NCBI RefSeq assembly: GCF_014287775.1
Contig: NZ_JACOOZ010000003.1
Coordinates: forward strand, 248,001-312,000
DNA: 64,000 nt
Source of the DNA: Eubacterium_G segne
GTDB taxonomy: Bacteria > Bacillota > Clostridia > Lachnospirales > Lachnospiraceae
Reading direction: 5' to 3'
Both the position numbers and the translations under genes were made by a program. The notes beneath the pieces are model-generated. The model saw nothing but the letters and a program-made list of their open reading frames with translations. It did not search any database and was not told the DNA's origin. Position 1 is the first letter of the stretch. Each line of letters begins with the position of its first letter. This document shows, one piece after another, positions 44,204-53,595 of the stretch.

Positions 44204-45493
44204 TTATGCTTCAAGCATTTTTTCAATTGTGGCAATCTTTGTACAAACTATAAGGATCTTGCTTGCCTTAACTAAATCTTCAGGTGTTGCATAGGATGGT
44301 GCAATTCTTATATTGCTGTCCTTTGGATCCTTTCCATATGGGTACGTTGCTCCTGCTCCTGTAAGAATCATACCTGCATCCTTACACATTGAAACAACCT
44401 TCTTTGCACAGCCTTCCATTACATCTAATGAAATAAAGTAACCGCCCTGTGGTTTTGTCCATGCGGCAATTTCCGCATCCTTTAATTCCTTGTCAAGCAT
44501 TGATAATACAGCATCAAACTTTGGTCTTAAAAGAGCTGCGTGTTTCATCATGTGTGCTTTTACACCATCAAAATCCTTAAAAAACTTAACATGTCTTAAC
44601 TGATTAATTTTGTCATATCCAATAGTCTGAATGCCCATCTGTTTCTTAATAAAAGCAATATTTGCCTTTGATGTAGCCATTGCTGCCACACCTGAACCCG
44701 GGAATGAAACCTTTGATGTTGAAGCAAACTCATATACCATATCAGGATTTCCTGCTTTTTCACATTCTTCCAATATATTTAATATTTTTTCCTGTTTGCT
44801 TTCATCTTCATATAAATGATGAATTGCATAAGCATTATCCCAGAATATTCTAAAATCCTTTGCTGCCGGCTTAAGGGCCGCAAAACGTCTTACAACTTCA
44901 TCTGAATAAGCCACTCCTGTTGGGTTTGCGTACTTCGGTACACACCAGATACCTTTTATTGCCTCATCCTCTGATACAAGCTTTTCTACCATATCCATAT
45001 CAGGACCATCTTCATTCATTGGCACATTAATCATTTCCACGCCAAAAAATTCTGTTATGGAAAAATGTCTGTCATATCCCGGAACAGGACATAACCACTT
45101 TACCTTATCTAATTTACACCAAGGTGTTTCACCTAACACACCATGTGTAAATGAACGTGACACGGTATCATACATAATGTTCAAACTTGCATTACCGAAA
45201 ACTATAACATTTTCCGGTGAAACTTCCATAATATCTGCCATCATCTGTTTTGCTTCAGGTATTCCGTCTAAAAGTCCATAGTTTCTGCAATCAAAACCTA
45301 CTGTTGTCTTATAGTCTGAATTTCCGTCAAGAACATTCATCATTCCCATGGAAAGATTTAACTGGTCTTCTCCCGGCTTTCCTCTTGACATATCAAGACT
45401 AATATCTGATTCAAGAATCTTTGCATATTCTTCCTTTAATTTTACAAGTTCCTCATTTAACTGCTCTTTTGATAAAGTATTGTACCCTGCCAT
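44204..45493 (-). CDS. PLP-dependent aminotransferase, class Ic aspartate aminotransferase type
   Basis: 429 aa from the ATG at 45493 with GGAGAAGGA upstream; a 6-codon longer frame starts at 45511. Seen: DMSRGKPGEDQLNLS, NYGLLDGIPEAKQMM, FGNASLNIMYD, WLCPVPGYDRHF, WCVPKYANPTGVAYSDEV, FWDNAYAIHHLYED, and the PLP-lysine in FASTSKVSFPGSGVA. This matches a distinct group (Pfam Aminotran_MocR, from memory) shown in some bacteria to be aspartate aminotransferases. It follows pgsA by 26 bp and ends at a terminator. Confidence 0.85.
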   Translation of the reverse strand: MAGYNTLSKEQLNEELVKLKEEYAKILESDISLDMSRGKPGEDQLNLSMGMMNVLDGNSDYKTTVGFDCRNYGLLDGIPEAKQMMADIMEVSPENVIVFGNASLNIMYDTVSRSFTHGVLGETPWCKLDKVKWLCPVPGYDRHFSITEFFGVEMINVPMNEDGPDMDMVEKLVSEDEAIKGIWCVPKYANPTGVAYSDEVVRRFAALKPAAKDFRIFWDNAYAIHHLYEDESKQEKILNILEECEKAGNPDMVYEFASTSKVSFPGSGVAAMATSKANIAFIKKQMGIQTIGYDKINQLRHVKFFKDFDGVKAHMMKHAALLRPKFDAVLSMLDKELKDAEIAAWTKPQGGYFISLDVMEGCAKKVVSMCKDAGMILTGAGATYPYGKDPKDSNIRIAPSYATPEDLVKASKILIVCTKIATIEKMLEA

Positions 45494-45519
45494 TATTCCT
45501 TCTCCTCGCATAAAATAAA

Positions 45520-46050
45520 TTAATTCTTCAGTACATCTATATTTTTAACCACATAATCAATCATTGATATAATTGTAAGTGCAAGGGAAATCCATATAAG
45601 AATTTCTCCTATAACATCAAATACTGCATATGGTAAATTTAATATAAGTACTATAATCATCAACATTTGAAATGTTGTTTTAAACTTTCCCCACCAACCG
45701 GCTGCAAGGACGATTCCCTGATCAGCAGCCAATGTTCTAAATCCACTGATAAACAATTCCCTGCTAATAATAATTATAACTATCCATGCAGGAATTTTAT
45801 CCGGTGTAAGACAGATAAGCGCTGAACATACCAATAGCTTATCCGCTAATGGATCCATAAATTTTCCAAAATTAGTAACCAAATTATATTTTCTTGCGAT
45901 TTTTCCATCAAGAAAATCCGTAAGACTTGCCAATATAAATATTGCCACTGCAATATAATTATTATATGTAATCCCATCTGCAAGTAAAAATATTACAAAC
46001 ACAGGAATACACAAAATTCTAAACACTGTCAATTTATTCGGTAAATTCAT
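45520..46050 (-). CDS. pgsA: CDP-diacylglycerol-glycerol-3-phosphate 3-phosphatidyltransferase
   Basis: 176 aa with four to five membrane helices. It makes phosphatidylglycerol phosphate from CDP-diacylglycerol. Seen: MNLPNKLTVFRILCIPVFV at the start and the CDP-alcohol motif DGxxARxxxxxxxxGxxxDxxxD, here in DFLDGKIARKYNL...GKFMDPLADK. It lies 15 bp after rimO, a common Firmicutes order. Start ATG with AGGAGG. Confidence 0.95.
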   Translation of the reverse strand: MNLPNKLTVFRILCIPVFVIFLLADGITYNNYIAVAIFILASLTDFLDGKIARKYNLVTNFGKFMDPLADKLLVCSALICLTPDKIPAWIVIIIISRELFISGFRTLAADQGIVLAAGWWGKFKTTFQMLMIIVLILNLPYAVFDVIGEILIWISLALTIISMIDYVVKNIDVLKN

Positions 46051-46065
46051 ATAGCCTCCTAAACT

Positions 46066-47394
46066 TTACAAAACCAATTCTCCAATCAGGTCATAGTCAT
46101 TTGTTCCGGTAACCTTTACCTTTACAAAATCTCCTGTCATCAGTTCTTCGTCTGTTACAATAAAAATATTACTGTCAACTCCCGGTATATCCATATATGT
46201 TCTTCCCATATATGCATGTTCACCGGATATATGTCCCTCTGTAAGCGCAACAAACTCTCTTCCCACAAGCTTTTCAGACTTTTCAAATACAATTTCCTGT
46301 TGTAATTCCATAATTTCATTACGACGGGAGATTTTTACTTCTTCATCTATCTGGTCTTCCATATTAGCCGCCGGAGTATTTTCCTCTGCTGAATATGTAA
46401 AAACCCCAAGTCTGTCAAATTCCATTTCATCAACAAATTCCATGGTTATCTGATGGTCTTCCCAGGTTTCTCCCGGAAATCCTGTAATTAGAGTAGTTCT
46501 AAGAACAATGTCCGGAATCTTACTTCTAAGCTTTGCAATAATGTCTCTTAACTGTTTATTGTCTGTTCTTCTTCCCATTCTCTTTAAAACATTATCACTG
46601 GCATGCTGAATAGGAATATCCAGATAATGGCATATCTTACTTTCTGATGCCATTACATCTATTAACTCATCATATATTTCTTCCGGATAGCAATATAATA
46701 CTCTGATCCAGTACACTCCCGGAATTTTTGCCAGTTCTTTTAAAAGAACATGTAATGATTTTTTGCCATATAAATCAACACCATACATGGTTGTTTCCTG
46801 AGCCACCAAAATAAGTTCTTTTACACCGCTTTCAGCCAGCTCCTTAGCCTCTTTTAAAACGTCTTCCATCTTAACGCTTCGGTAATTTCCCCTTATTTTA
46901 GGAATAATACAGTATGTGCAATGTTTGTCACAACCTTCTGCTATTTTTAAATATGCATAACTTCCTGATGTGGATAAATTTCTCGGTGCATTTTCCCCTG
47001 CATGAATATCAATATTCTTAAGACAAAAAACCTTTTCCTTTTCCTTAAAGAAATCATTAAGTGCATCTGCAATGCTGTCTATTGCCGTTGTTCCTATGCA
47101 TATGTCAATTTCAGGGATTTCTTCCTTAATTTCATAATAATAACGCTGTGCCAGACACCCTGCTAACACTAGTGCCTTGCAATTTCCTTCTTCCTTGTAT
47201 CTTGCCATTTCAAAAATGGTATTAATGCTTTCTTCCTTTGCATCATTAATAAAGCAACAGCTGTTAATTACTATAATATCAGCTTCTCTTTCATCATCAG
47301 TAAACTGATAACCTGCTTTTTCAAGTATTCCCGACATATGCTCAGAATCCACAAGATTCTTATCACATCCTAATGATATAAACAGTACTTTCAA
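46066..47394 (-). CDS. rimO: Ribosomal protein S12 methylthiotransferase
   Basis: 442 aa. A radical-SAM enzyme adding a methylthio group to an Asp of ribosomal protein S12. Seen: the UPF0004 domain with Cys in SLGCDKNLVDSEHM, NSCCFI and LAGCLAQRY (second cluster), the radical-SAM CDKHCTYCIIPKIRG, GFPGET, and a C-terminal TRAM domain. SLGCDKNLVD is typical of RimO rather than MiaB. The start is TTG with AAGGAG eight bases upstream. It sits between the rpoZ terminator and pgsA. Confidence 0.96.
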   Translation of the reverse strand: MKVLFISLGCDKNLVDSEHMSGILEKAGYQFTDDEREADIIVINSCCFINDAKEESINTIFEMARYKEEGNCKALVLAGCLAQRYYYEIKEEIPEIDICIGTTAIDSIADALNDFFKEKEKVFCLKNIDIHAGENAPRNLSTSGSYAYLKIAEGCDKHCTYCIIPKIRGNYRSVKMEDVLKEAKELAESGVKELILVAQETTMYGVDLYGKKSLHVLLKELAKIPGVYWIRVLYCYPEEIYDELIDVMASESKICHYLDIPIQHASDNVLKRMGRRTDNKQLRDIIAKLRSKIPDIVLRTTLITGFPGETWEDHQITMEFVDEMEFDRLGVFTYSAEENTPAANMEDQIDEEVKISRRNEIMELQQEIVFEKSEKLVGREFVALTEGHISGEHAYMGRTYMDIPGVDSNIFIVTDEELMTGDFVKVKVTGTNDYDLIGELVL

Positions 47395-47430
47395 ACAAAA
47401 AACTCCTTATTTTAAAATAAAGCCTAAGAA

Positions 47431-47452
47431 AAAGTGTCGTAACCGACACTTT
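47431..47452 (-). terminator. Terminator overlapping the rpoZ stop codon
   Basis: On the minus strand AAAGTGTCG, loop GTTA, CGACACTTTTTC. The stem begins within the rpoZ stop codon (47451-47453) and ends about 35 nt before rimO. Confidence 0.75.
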
Positions 47453-47696
47453 ATTCCTCTTCTTCGTCTTCGCCTAAAATTCTGATTTTAGAATTATATA
47501 ATTCATCTACAGCTATTGATAATGGTTTCTTACCTTCTGCATTGTCAATAAGTGGTGTATCACCTGCTATTAACTGTCTTGCTCTTTTAGATGTAGCCAT
47601 TACAATTGAATATCTGCTCTGTACTACCGGCTGCTCACCGTCTTCAACCTCACTGTTTGCAACTGCCATTAAATCTGAATATGATGGATGTAACAT
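47451..47696 (-). CDS. rpoZ: RNA polymerase omega subunit
   Basis: 81 aa. Seen: MLHPSYSDLMAVANSEVEDG, YSIVMATSKRARQLIAG and KKPLSIAVDELYNSKIRI, the omega core, with an acidic tail EDEEEE. It helps assemble RNA polymerase. It starts one base past the gmk stop and belongs to the yicC-gmk-rpoZ unit. Confidence 0.95.
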   Translation of the reverse strand: MLHPSYSDLMAVANSEVEDGEQPVVQSRYSIVMATSKRARQLIAGDTPLIDNAEGKKPLSIAVDELYNSKIRILGEDEEEE

Positions 47697-47697
47697 A

Positions 47698-48324
47698 TTA
47701 TTCTCCTCTCTTAAAACCTAAAATATCTTTTTTAATCTGTTCAACGAAATCCTTATCTGCTAAATCAGGATTGTCATCATTTCTTATGCCATCTATGTTT
47801 TTGGCACATGTTTCAACTTTATCATTAACGACAAAATAGTCGTATTTATCTAAATTATCTGTTTCCTCTGCTGCCTTTGCCAATCTGTCATTTATAACTT
47901 CTATGCTTTCTGTATTTCTTCCCACCAGCCTTTTCTTAAGTTCCTTAGCACTTGGTGGAAGAATGTATACCATAACTGCTTCCGGCTTTTTCTCCTTAAC
48001 CTGCAGGGCACCCTGAGTTTCTATTTCCAGAATAACATCTTTTCCCTGATTAATGTTATCCTCAACAAACTGCCTTGGTGTACCATAATAATGGTCTACA
48101 TATCCTGCATATTCAAGTAGTGCATCTTCATTTACCATTTTTTCAAACTTGTCGTTAGTAATGAAGTGATAATGAACACCATTTATCTCATTTTCTCTCG
48201 GCTGTCTGGTTGTTACTGAAACTGAAAACTCATAATTGTCATAATTATTTTTCAAATATTCCATAACAGTTCCTTTTCCAACTCCCGAAAATCCTGAAAC
48301 AATAATTAATTTTCCTTTTTTCAT
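47698..48324 (-). CDS. gmk: Guanylate kinase
   Basis: 208 aa from the ATG at 48324 (GAGG eight bases upstream); an in-frame GTG three codons earlier overlaps that site. It phosphorylates GMP to GDP. Seen: the P-loop SGFSGVGKGTVMEYL, SVTTRQPRENEINGVHYHF for GMP binding, GTPRQFVEDN, and VILEIETQGALQVK. It lies 11 bp after yicC and directly before rpoZ. Confidence 0.96.
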   Translation of the reverse strand: MKKGKLIIVSGFSGVGKGTVMEYLKNNYDNYEFSVSVTTRQPRENEINGVHYHFITNDKFEKMVNEDALLEYAGYVDHYYGTPRQFVEDNINQGKDVILEIETQGALQVKEKKPEAVMVYILPPSAKELKKRLVGRNTESIEVINDRLAKAAEETDNLDKYDYFVVNDKVETCAKNIDGIRNDDNPDLADKDFVEQIKKDILGFKRGE

Positions 48325-48335
48325 GGATGTCACCT

Positions 48336-49214
48336 CTACTCTATATTCTGAATCTGCTCTCTAACTTTTTCAATTTCTGTTTTAAGTTCAATAGCCATAT
48401 CTGATATTTCTGCATCAGTTGTTTTTGATAAAGTGGTATTTGCCTCGCGGTTCATTTCCTGGGCAATAAAGTCCAGCCTTCTGCCAACAGCTCCTCCCTG
48501 AATCAGGGTATCTTTCATGGTTTTTATATGACTGTCCAATCTTACTAATTCCTCATCAACACAAATCTTGTCTGCAAATATGGTAACTTCCTGAGCAATT
48601 CGTGCCTCGTCGATGCTTGCCTCATCTAATAATTCATTAATACGTGTAGTTATTTTTTCCTTATATTCTTCTACAATAACAGGAGACTTTTCAGTAATTT
48701 TTTCAACTAATACAATCATGTCATCTAATTTTGAAATCAAATCTTTCTTCAGATGTTCACCTTCCACTCTTCTGGTTTCAACTAACTTTTCAGTTGCCTG
48801 ATCAATAGCTGAAATAACAAGTGACTGTATTACTTCTTCATCATCCTGACCGCTTTCTACCGTAATAACATCAGGGCTTTTAACTATAAAGCTGGTTTTA
48901 ATGTCATTATCAATGCCTAAATCCTCACTGATTTGTGCAAAGCAGTCGTAATACTCCCTGGCTAATTCCTTATTGTATCTTATGCTTTCGCTTCCCTCAC
49001 CGAGGTTTTCATATGTTACAAAAACGTCAATTTTTCCACGCTGCACGTATTTCTTCATTTCGTTACGCACCGCGCTTTCTAAGAAATTAAGCTTTCTTGG
49101 TAATTTTATTCCTAATTCTAAATATCTGTGGTTGACAGATTTCATTTCTACCGTAACTTTTCTGTCGCCTTCGGTAACTTCCGACCTGCCAAATCCTGTC
49201 ATACTTTTTAGCAT
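48336..49214 (-). CDS. yicC: YicC/YloC-family endoribonuclease
   Basis: 292 aa, full length. Seen: MLKSMTGFGRSE at the start, EMKSVNHRYLELGIKLPRKL, and the C-terminal GRRLDFIAQEMNREANT with ELKTEIEKVREQIQNIE, all family hallmarks. YicC of E. coli and YloC of Bacillus act in RNA decay. It heads the yicC-gmk-rpoZ unit and has its own promoter (49253-49281). The remA/DUF370 gene that sits between yloC and gmk in Bacillus is absent here. Confidence 0.95.
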   Translation of the reverse strand: MLKSMTGFGRSEVTEGDRKVTVEMKSVNHRYLELGIKLPRKLNFLESAVRNEMKKYVQRGKIDVFVTYENLGEGSESIRYNKELAREYYDCFAQISEDLGIDNDIKTSFIVKSPDVITVESGQDDEEVIQSLVISAIDQATEKLVETRRVEGEHLKKDLISKLDDMIVLVEKITEKSPVIVEEYKEKITTRINELLDEASIDEARIAQEVTIFADKICVDEELVRLDSHIKTMKDTLIQGGAVGRRLDFIAQEMNREANTTLSKTTDAEISDMAIELKTEIEKVREQIQNIE

Positions 49215-49252
49215 GTTGCCTCCTAATGAACTATTTGCCCATAATTCACTCT

Positions 49253-49281
49253 ATTATAATTCATAGAAGCCTTACCGTCAA
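49253..49281 (-). promoter_or_regulatory. yicC promoter
   Basis: On the minus strand TTGACG (49276-49281), 17 bp, TATAAT (49253-49258), a near-consensus sigma-A promoter. Confidence 0.75.
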
Positions 49282-49294
49282 GGTTTGAGTTTCC

Positions 49295-49323
49295 TTGACT
49301 TAACCCTTATTTAATATTAAAAT
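49295..49323 (+). promoter_or_regulatory. rqcH promoter
   Basis: TTGACT (49295-49300), 17 bp, TAAAAT (49318-49323). Its -35 is 13 bp from the divergent yicC -35, and together they make an inverted repeat GTCAAGG/CCTTGAC. Confidence 0.7.
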
Positions 49324-49373
49324 TTAATTTGTTACATTTTAAACAAAATTTTTAACTAATTAAGGAGACCTAT

Positions 49374-51116
49374 ATGGCTTTTGATGGAATAACCGTATCT
49401 GCTCTTGTTTCGGAATTTAATTCCCGTTTAGCAGAAGGTAGAATATATAAAATTGCCCAGACTGAATCTGATGAGCTTATGATTACATATAAGGCAGGAA
49501 AAACCCAGCATAAAATGCTTATTAGTGCTAATGCAAGTCTTCCCCTTGCTTATTTTACTGAAAATAACAAGCAGGCGCCTTTAACTGCGCCTAATTTTTG
49601 TATGCTTTTAAGAAAACATATTAATAGCGGAAGGATTTTAAGTATAACCCAGCCGGGACTTGAACGTATTATTGACTTTGAAATTCAGCATTTAGATGAA
49701 TTAGGGGATGTAAAGGTAAAACATCTTATTGTTGAGCTTATGGGAAAACATAGTAACATAATTTTTACTGACGATAACAATACAATTATTGACAGTATTA
49801 AGCATGTAACTTCCGTTATGAGCTCTGTAAGGCAGGTTTTGCCGGGGAAACCTTATTTTATTCCTGAAACCATGGATAAGGCTAATCCTCTTGAAATCAC
49901 AAGAGAAGATTTCTTTAATATTGTTTTTTCAAAGCCTATGGCATTGTCTAAGGCAATATATACCAGTTTTACCGGAATCAGTCCTACTATTGCCGAAAGC
50001 CTGTGTTTTGAAAACAAATTAGATTCTTCAATGCCTGCCAACACTATTGTTCACGGTGACCAGAATCTTATATGGATGAGTTTCTATTCTATGATTAATA
50101 AAATTAAAAAGCAGGAATTTTCCCCTGTAATTTACGAAAAGGATGGCAAACCGGAAGAGTTTAGTGCTATCCCTCTTTCAACTTATCCTGACTGCGTTGC
50201 AACAAATTATGAAAGTATAAGTGAACTTTTAGAAACCTACTATGCTAAGAAAAATCTTTACACAAGAATGCGGCAAAAGTCAGTTGACCTACGAAAAATA
50301 GTAACTAACGCCCTTGAAAGGGAAAACAAAAAATATAATCTTCAGTTGCACCAGTTAAAGGATACTGAAAAAAAAGACAAATATAAGGTTTATGGAGAGC
50401 TTCTTACCACATATGGCTATTCAATTACTCCCGGAACTAAAGTTTTTGAAACCACGGATTTTTATACCGGAAAGCCTGTTAAAATTACTCTTGACACTAC
50501 TATGTCACCAATTGACAATGCCAAGAAGTTTTTTGAAAAATACACTAAATTAAAGAGAACTTATGAAGCCCTTAGTGAAATAATAAAGGAGACCAAAGCC
50601 TCCATAACCTATTTAGAATCCATTGACGTTTCCCTTGATATTGCTGACAGCGAAGAGGATTTAAAGGCAATTTCTAAGGAATTAAGGCAAACCGGTTATA
50701 TTAAACATAGCTCTAAGGATAAAAACAAAAAAGACAGGGATAAAAGCAAGCCCCTTCATTTTATATCCTCTGACGGATTTGATATGTATGTGGGAAAAAA
50801 CAACATCCAAAACGAAGAGCTCACTTTTAAGATTGCCACGGGAAATGACTGGTGGTTTCACAGCAAAACCTTCCCCGGCTCTCATGTTATAGTCAAATGC
50901 AATAACAAAGAGCTTCCTGATAATACTTTTGAGGAAGCTGCAAGACTTGCAGCCTTTTACTCAAAGGGTTCTAATCAGGATAAGGTTGAGATAGATTACA
51001 TTCAGAAAAAACACATAAAGAAGGTTGCCGGTGCCATGCCCGGTTTTGTAATTTATCATACTAATTTTTCCATGACTATTGCCCCTGATATTTCAGGCAT
51101 TAAAGAAGTCAAATAA
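49374..51116 (+). CDS. rqcH: Rqc2 homologue RqcH (NFACT protein)
   Basis: 580 aa. RqcH binds split 50S subunits that carry stalled peptidyl-tRNA and adds C-terminal alanine tails. Seen: MAFDGITVSALVSEFNSRLA and GRIYKIAQ at the start, HKMLISANASLPLAYFT, FCMLLRKHINSGRI of the NFACT-N domain, a central coiled coil (about 290-440), a Lys/Asp-rich linker, and an NFACT-R domain with NDWWFHSKTFPGSHVIVK. Older annotation calls it fibronectin-binding protein. Together with the tmRNA gene at 35 kb, the cell has two ribosome-rescue routes. Start ATG with AAGGAG. Confidence 0.95.
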   Translation: MAFDGITVSALVSEFNSRLAEGRIYKIAQTESDELMITYKAGKTQHKMLISANASLPLAYFTENNKQAPLTAPNFCMLLRKHINSGRILSITQPGLERIIDFEIQHLDELGDVKVKHLIVELMGKHSNIIFTDDNNTIIDSIKHVTSVMSSVRQVLPGKPYFIPETMDKANPLEITREDFFNIVFSKPMALSKAIYTSFTGISPTIAESLCFENKLDSSMPANTIVHGDQNLIWMSFYSMINKIKKQEFSPVIYEKDGKPEEFSAIPLSTYPDCVATNYESISELLETYYAKKNLYTRMRQKSVDLRKIVTNALERENKKYNLQLHQLKDTEKKDKYKVYGELLTTYGYSITPGTKVFETTDFYTGKPVKITLDTTMSPIDNAKKFFEKYTKLKRTYEALSEIIKETKASITYLESIDVSLDIADSEEDLKAISKELRQTGYIKHSSKDKNKKDRDKSKPLHFISSDGFDMYVGKNNIQNEELTFKIATGNDWWFHSKTFPGSHVIVKCNNKELPDNTFEEAARLAAFYSKGSNQDKVEIDYIQKKHIKKVAGAMPGFVIYHTNFSMTIAPDISGIKEVK

Positions 51117-51131
51117 ATTTATTTGTAATTT

Positions 51132-51178
51132 AAAAGACAGGTATCTGATTTCATTAAAGAAATTTCTACCTGTCTTTT
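51132..51178. terminator. Bidirectional terminator between rqcH and glgA
   Basis: AAAAGACAGGTA (51132-51143) pairs perfectly with TACCTGTCTTTT (51167-51178). Convergent gene ends lie on both sides. Confidence 0.85.
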
Positions 51179-51207
51179 TATACTTTTTACGATTTTAATG
51201 TCAGCTA

Positions 51208-52650
51208 TTATCCTAACAAATCATTATATAACTGCTGGTATTTTTCAGCTGATGCCTTCCATGAGAAATCAGCCTTCATAGCCCTTTCAACCATCTTGTT
51301 CCAATCACGTTTTTTATCATAAAATACATGTTCTGCGTATCTTACCGTACCCATCATCTCATGAGCATTATAATTGCTAAATGAGAATCCTGTACCTGTA
51401 TTTTCGTATTCATTGTAAGGCTGTACCGTATCTTTTAATCCACCGGTTTCGCGGACTATCGGAAGTGTACCATATCTTAAACTCATAAGCTGACTAAGTC
51501 CACACGGTTCAAAGAGAGATGGCATAAGAAATGCATCACATGCGGCGTAAATCTTATGAGATAACTCCTCTGAATAGAAAATATTGGCAGATACGTCTTT
51601 TCCATATTTCCAGTCAAAATGTCTGAACATATTTTCGTATCTTTCTTCCCCTGTTCCTAAAATTACAAACTGAACTGCATCCTGACACAACTCATCCATA
51701 ACGCATGCTATAAGATCAAGTCCCTTCTGATCCGTAAGTCTGCTTACAAGTCCTATCATCATTTTCTTTGGATTAACCTCTAATCCCAATTCCTTCTGCA
51801 GTGCTGTTTTATTTTTAACCTTTTCTTTTCTAAAATTCTCTACTGAGAAATTTTTGGCAATAAGGTTGTCTGTAGCCGGGTCATATTCCTTGTAATCAAT
51901 TCCGTTTACAATTCCTCTTAAGCAGTTTGACCTTGCCCTCATAAGTCCATCTAAGCCTTCCCCATAAAACGGTGTTTTTATTTCCTGAGCATATGTATCA
52001 CTAACTGTTGTTACCATATCAGCATAAACAATTCCACCCTTTAAGTAATTTCCATTATCATAATCCTTTAACTTATCAGATGTGAAATAATAATCTGATA
52101 GTCCTGCAATATCCTTTATGGTATCTATATCCCATACACCCTGGAATTTAAGGTTATGTATTGTCATAATCGACTTAATTCCACGATAGAAATCGCCATA
52201 TGCGAAACTGTCATGTAAATATACAGGAATAAGTCCTGTCTGCCAGTCATGACAATGTATAACGTCAGGTCTGAAATCAATTACCGGAAGTGCTGACAAC
52301 ACAGCCCTTGAGAAAAATGCAAATTTTTCAAGGTCATATCTCACATCACTGTATGGCTTGTCTCCTGCAAAATAATATTCATTGTCAATGAAGTAATATT
52401 TAACCCCCTCATATTCCATTTCCATTATTCCAACATACTGTCTTCTCCAGCAAAGGTCCATATAAAAATGATTTAAATAAGTCATTTTATCCTTCCACTT
52501 CTGGTTCATACACATATATTTAGGAATAATAACTCTAACATCGTATTCTTTTTTGTCAAAACATTTTGGTAGTGAACCTACAACATCTGCAAGACCACCG
52601 GTCTTAATAAAAGGTGCACATTCTGATGCAACGAATAAAATTTTCTTCAT
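51208..52650 (-). CDS. glgA: Glycogen synthase (ADP-glucose, GT5)
   Basis: 480 aa. It transfers glucose from ADP-glucose to glycogen. Seen: the ADP-glucose-binding FIKTGGLADVVGSLPK near the start, HCHDWQTGLIPVYL, TIHNLKFQGVWD, the GT-B domain break with SRLTDQKGLDL, and the catalytic Glu in MPSLFEPCGLSQL. No glgB, glgC or glgP is adjacent; malQ is 30 kb away. It follows spo0A in the same direction. Confidence 0.95.
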   Translation of the reverse strand: MKKILFVASECAPFIKTGGLADVVGSLPKCFDKKEYDVRVIIPKYMCMNQKWKDKMTYLNHFYMDLCWRRQYVGIMEMEYEGVKYYFIDNEYYFAGDKPYSDVRYDLEKFAFFSRAVLSALPVIDFRPDVIHCHDWQTGLIPVYLHDSFAYGDFYRGIKSIMTIHNLKFQGVWDIDTIKDIAGLSDYYFTSDKLKDYDNGNYLKGGIVYADMVTTVSDTYAQEIKTPFYGEGLDGLMRARSNCLRGIVNGIDYKEYDPATDNLIAKNFSVENFRKEKVKNKTALQKELGLEVNPKKMMIGLVSRLTDQKGLDLIACVMDELCQDAVQFVILGTGEERYENMFRHFDWKYGKDVSANIFYSEELSHKIYAACDAFLMPSLFEPCGLSQLMSLRYGTLPIVRETGGLKDTVQPYNEYENTGTGFSFSNYNAHEMMGTVRYAEHVFYDKKRDWNKMVERAMKADFSWKASAEKYQQLYNDLLG

Positions 52651-52720
52651 AGTTTTACCTCCGGTTCATATTTTTCTTAAGTATATAATACTAAAAATGT
52701 CTGATAAATAAAAGGTATTT

Positions 52721-53584
52721 TTATCTGCATTTGTATTCTAACCTGATTTTGTCTGCAATTAATGCAATAAATTCTGAATTGGTAGGCTTACCCTTTTCCG
52801 CATTAATGGTGTAGCCAAACAATTCATCAATGGTGTCCATTCTTCCCCTGTTCCACGCAACTTCAATAGCATGTCTTATAGCTCTTTCCACTCTGCTTGA
52901 TGTGGTCTGAAACTTCTTTGCAATGGTTGGATAAAGAATCTTTGTAATGGAATTAAGCATTTCCGGGTCATTAACCGACATAATAATTGCCTCTCTTAAA
53001 TACTGATAGCCCTTAATATGAGCCGGAACTCCCACATCATGTATGATGTTTGTAACGTCCCCTTCAATATTTCTTTCCATAAACTGCTTTTTATCCTCAT
53101 ATGGAGCAATAAGCTTTTTATTTTCAGGTATTTTTCTGTTATATGAGCTTACGCTTTTTATTCTGTCAACAATCATATCCATTTCAAAGGGCTTTAACAT
53201 ATAGTAACCTGCCCCCATGCCAAAGGCATCCTGAATTACTGTCTCATTGCTTATGGCTGATGCAATTATGAAAAAAGGCAATTTAATCATACTGCCATCA
53301 TTATGTATTTTGTTCATCAGTGACAGTCCGTCCATCTTTGGCATAATCAAATCAAGTATAACAACATCAGGGTTATTCTTCTTTATCATATCATATGCTT
53401 CTTCCCCATTAGTTGCCTTGCCAACTACCTCAATTTCACTGTCATCTGATAATTTATCACAAATATTGCTTATTATCTTCTCATTATCATCTACTATGGC
53501 TACGTTAATTTTCTCATTTTTTCTGCCATAATTTGTATTAATCACTCTATTTATACTGCTATTTCCCGTATTACTGATCATCAT
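52721..53584 (-). CDS. spo0A: Sporulation master regulator Spo0A
   Basis: 287 aa. A phosphorelay response regulator that switches on sporulation. Receiver domain from about residue 26, with acidic Asp32-Asp33 and phospho-acceptor Asp78 in VVILDLIMPKMDG. The Spo0A C-terminal DNA-binding domain (about 170-287) includes IIHDVGVPAHIKGYQYLREA, SSRVERAIRHAIEVAWNRG and KPTNSEFIALIADKIRLE. The N-terminus is about 25 residues longer than the receiver needs; AGGAGG supports either of two adjacent ATGs (53584 or 53581). The upstream region has a sigma-A promoter and three 0A-box-like sites. Confidence 0.96.
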   Translation of the reverse strand: MMISNTGNSSINRVINTNYGRKNEKINVAIVDDNEKIISNICDKLSDDSEIEVVGKATNGEEAYDMIKKNNPDVVILDLIMPKMDGLSLMNKIHNDGSMIKLPFFIIASAISNETVIQDAFGMGAGYYMLKPFEMDMIVDRIKSVSSYNRKIPENKKLIAPYEDKKQFMERNIEGDVTNIIHDVGVPAHIKGYQYLREAIIMSVNDPEMLNSITKILYPTIAKKFQTTSSRVERAIRHAIEVAWNRGRMDTIDELFGYTINAEKGKPTNSEFIALIADKIRLEYKCR

Positions 53585-53595
53585 CTATCCTCCTG

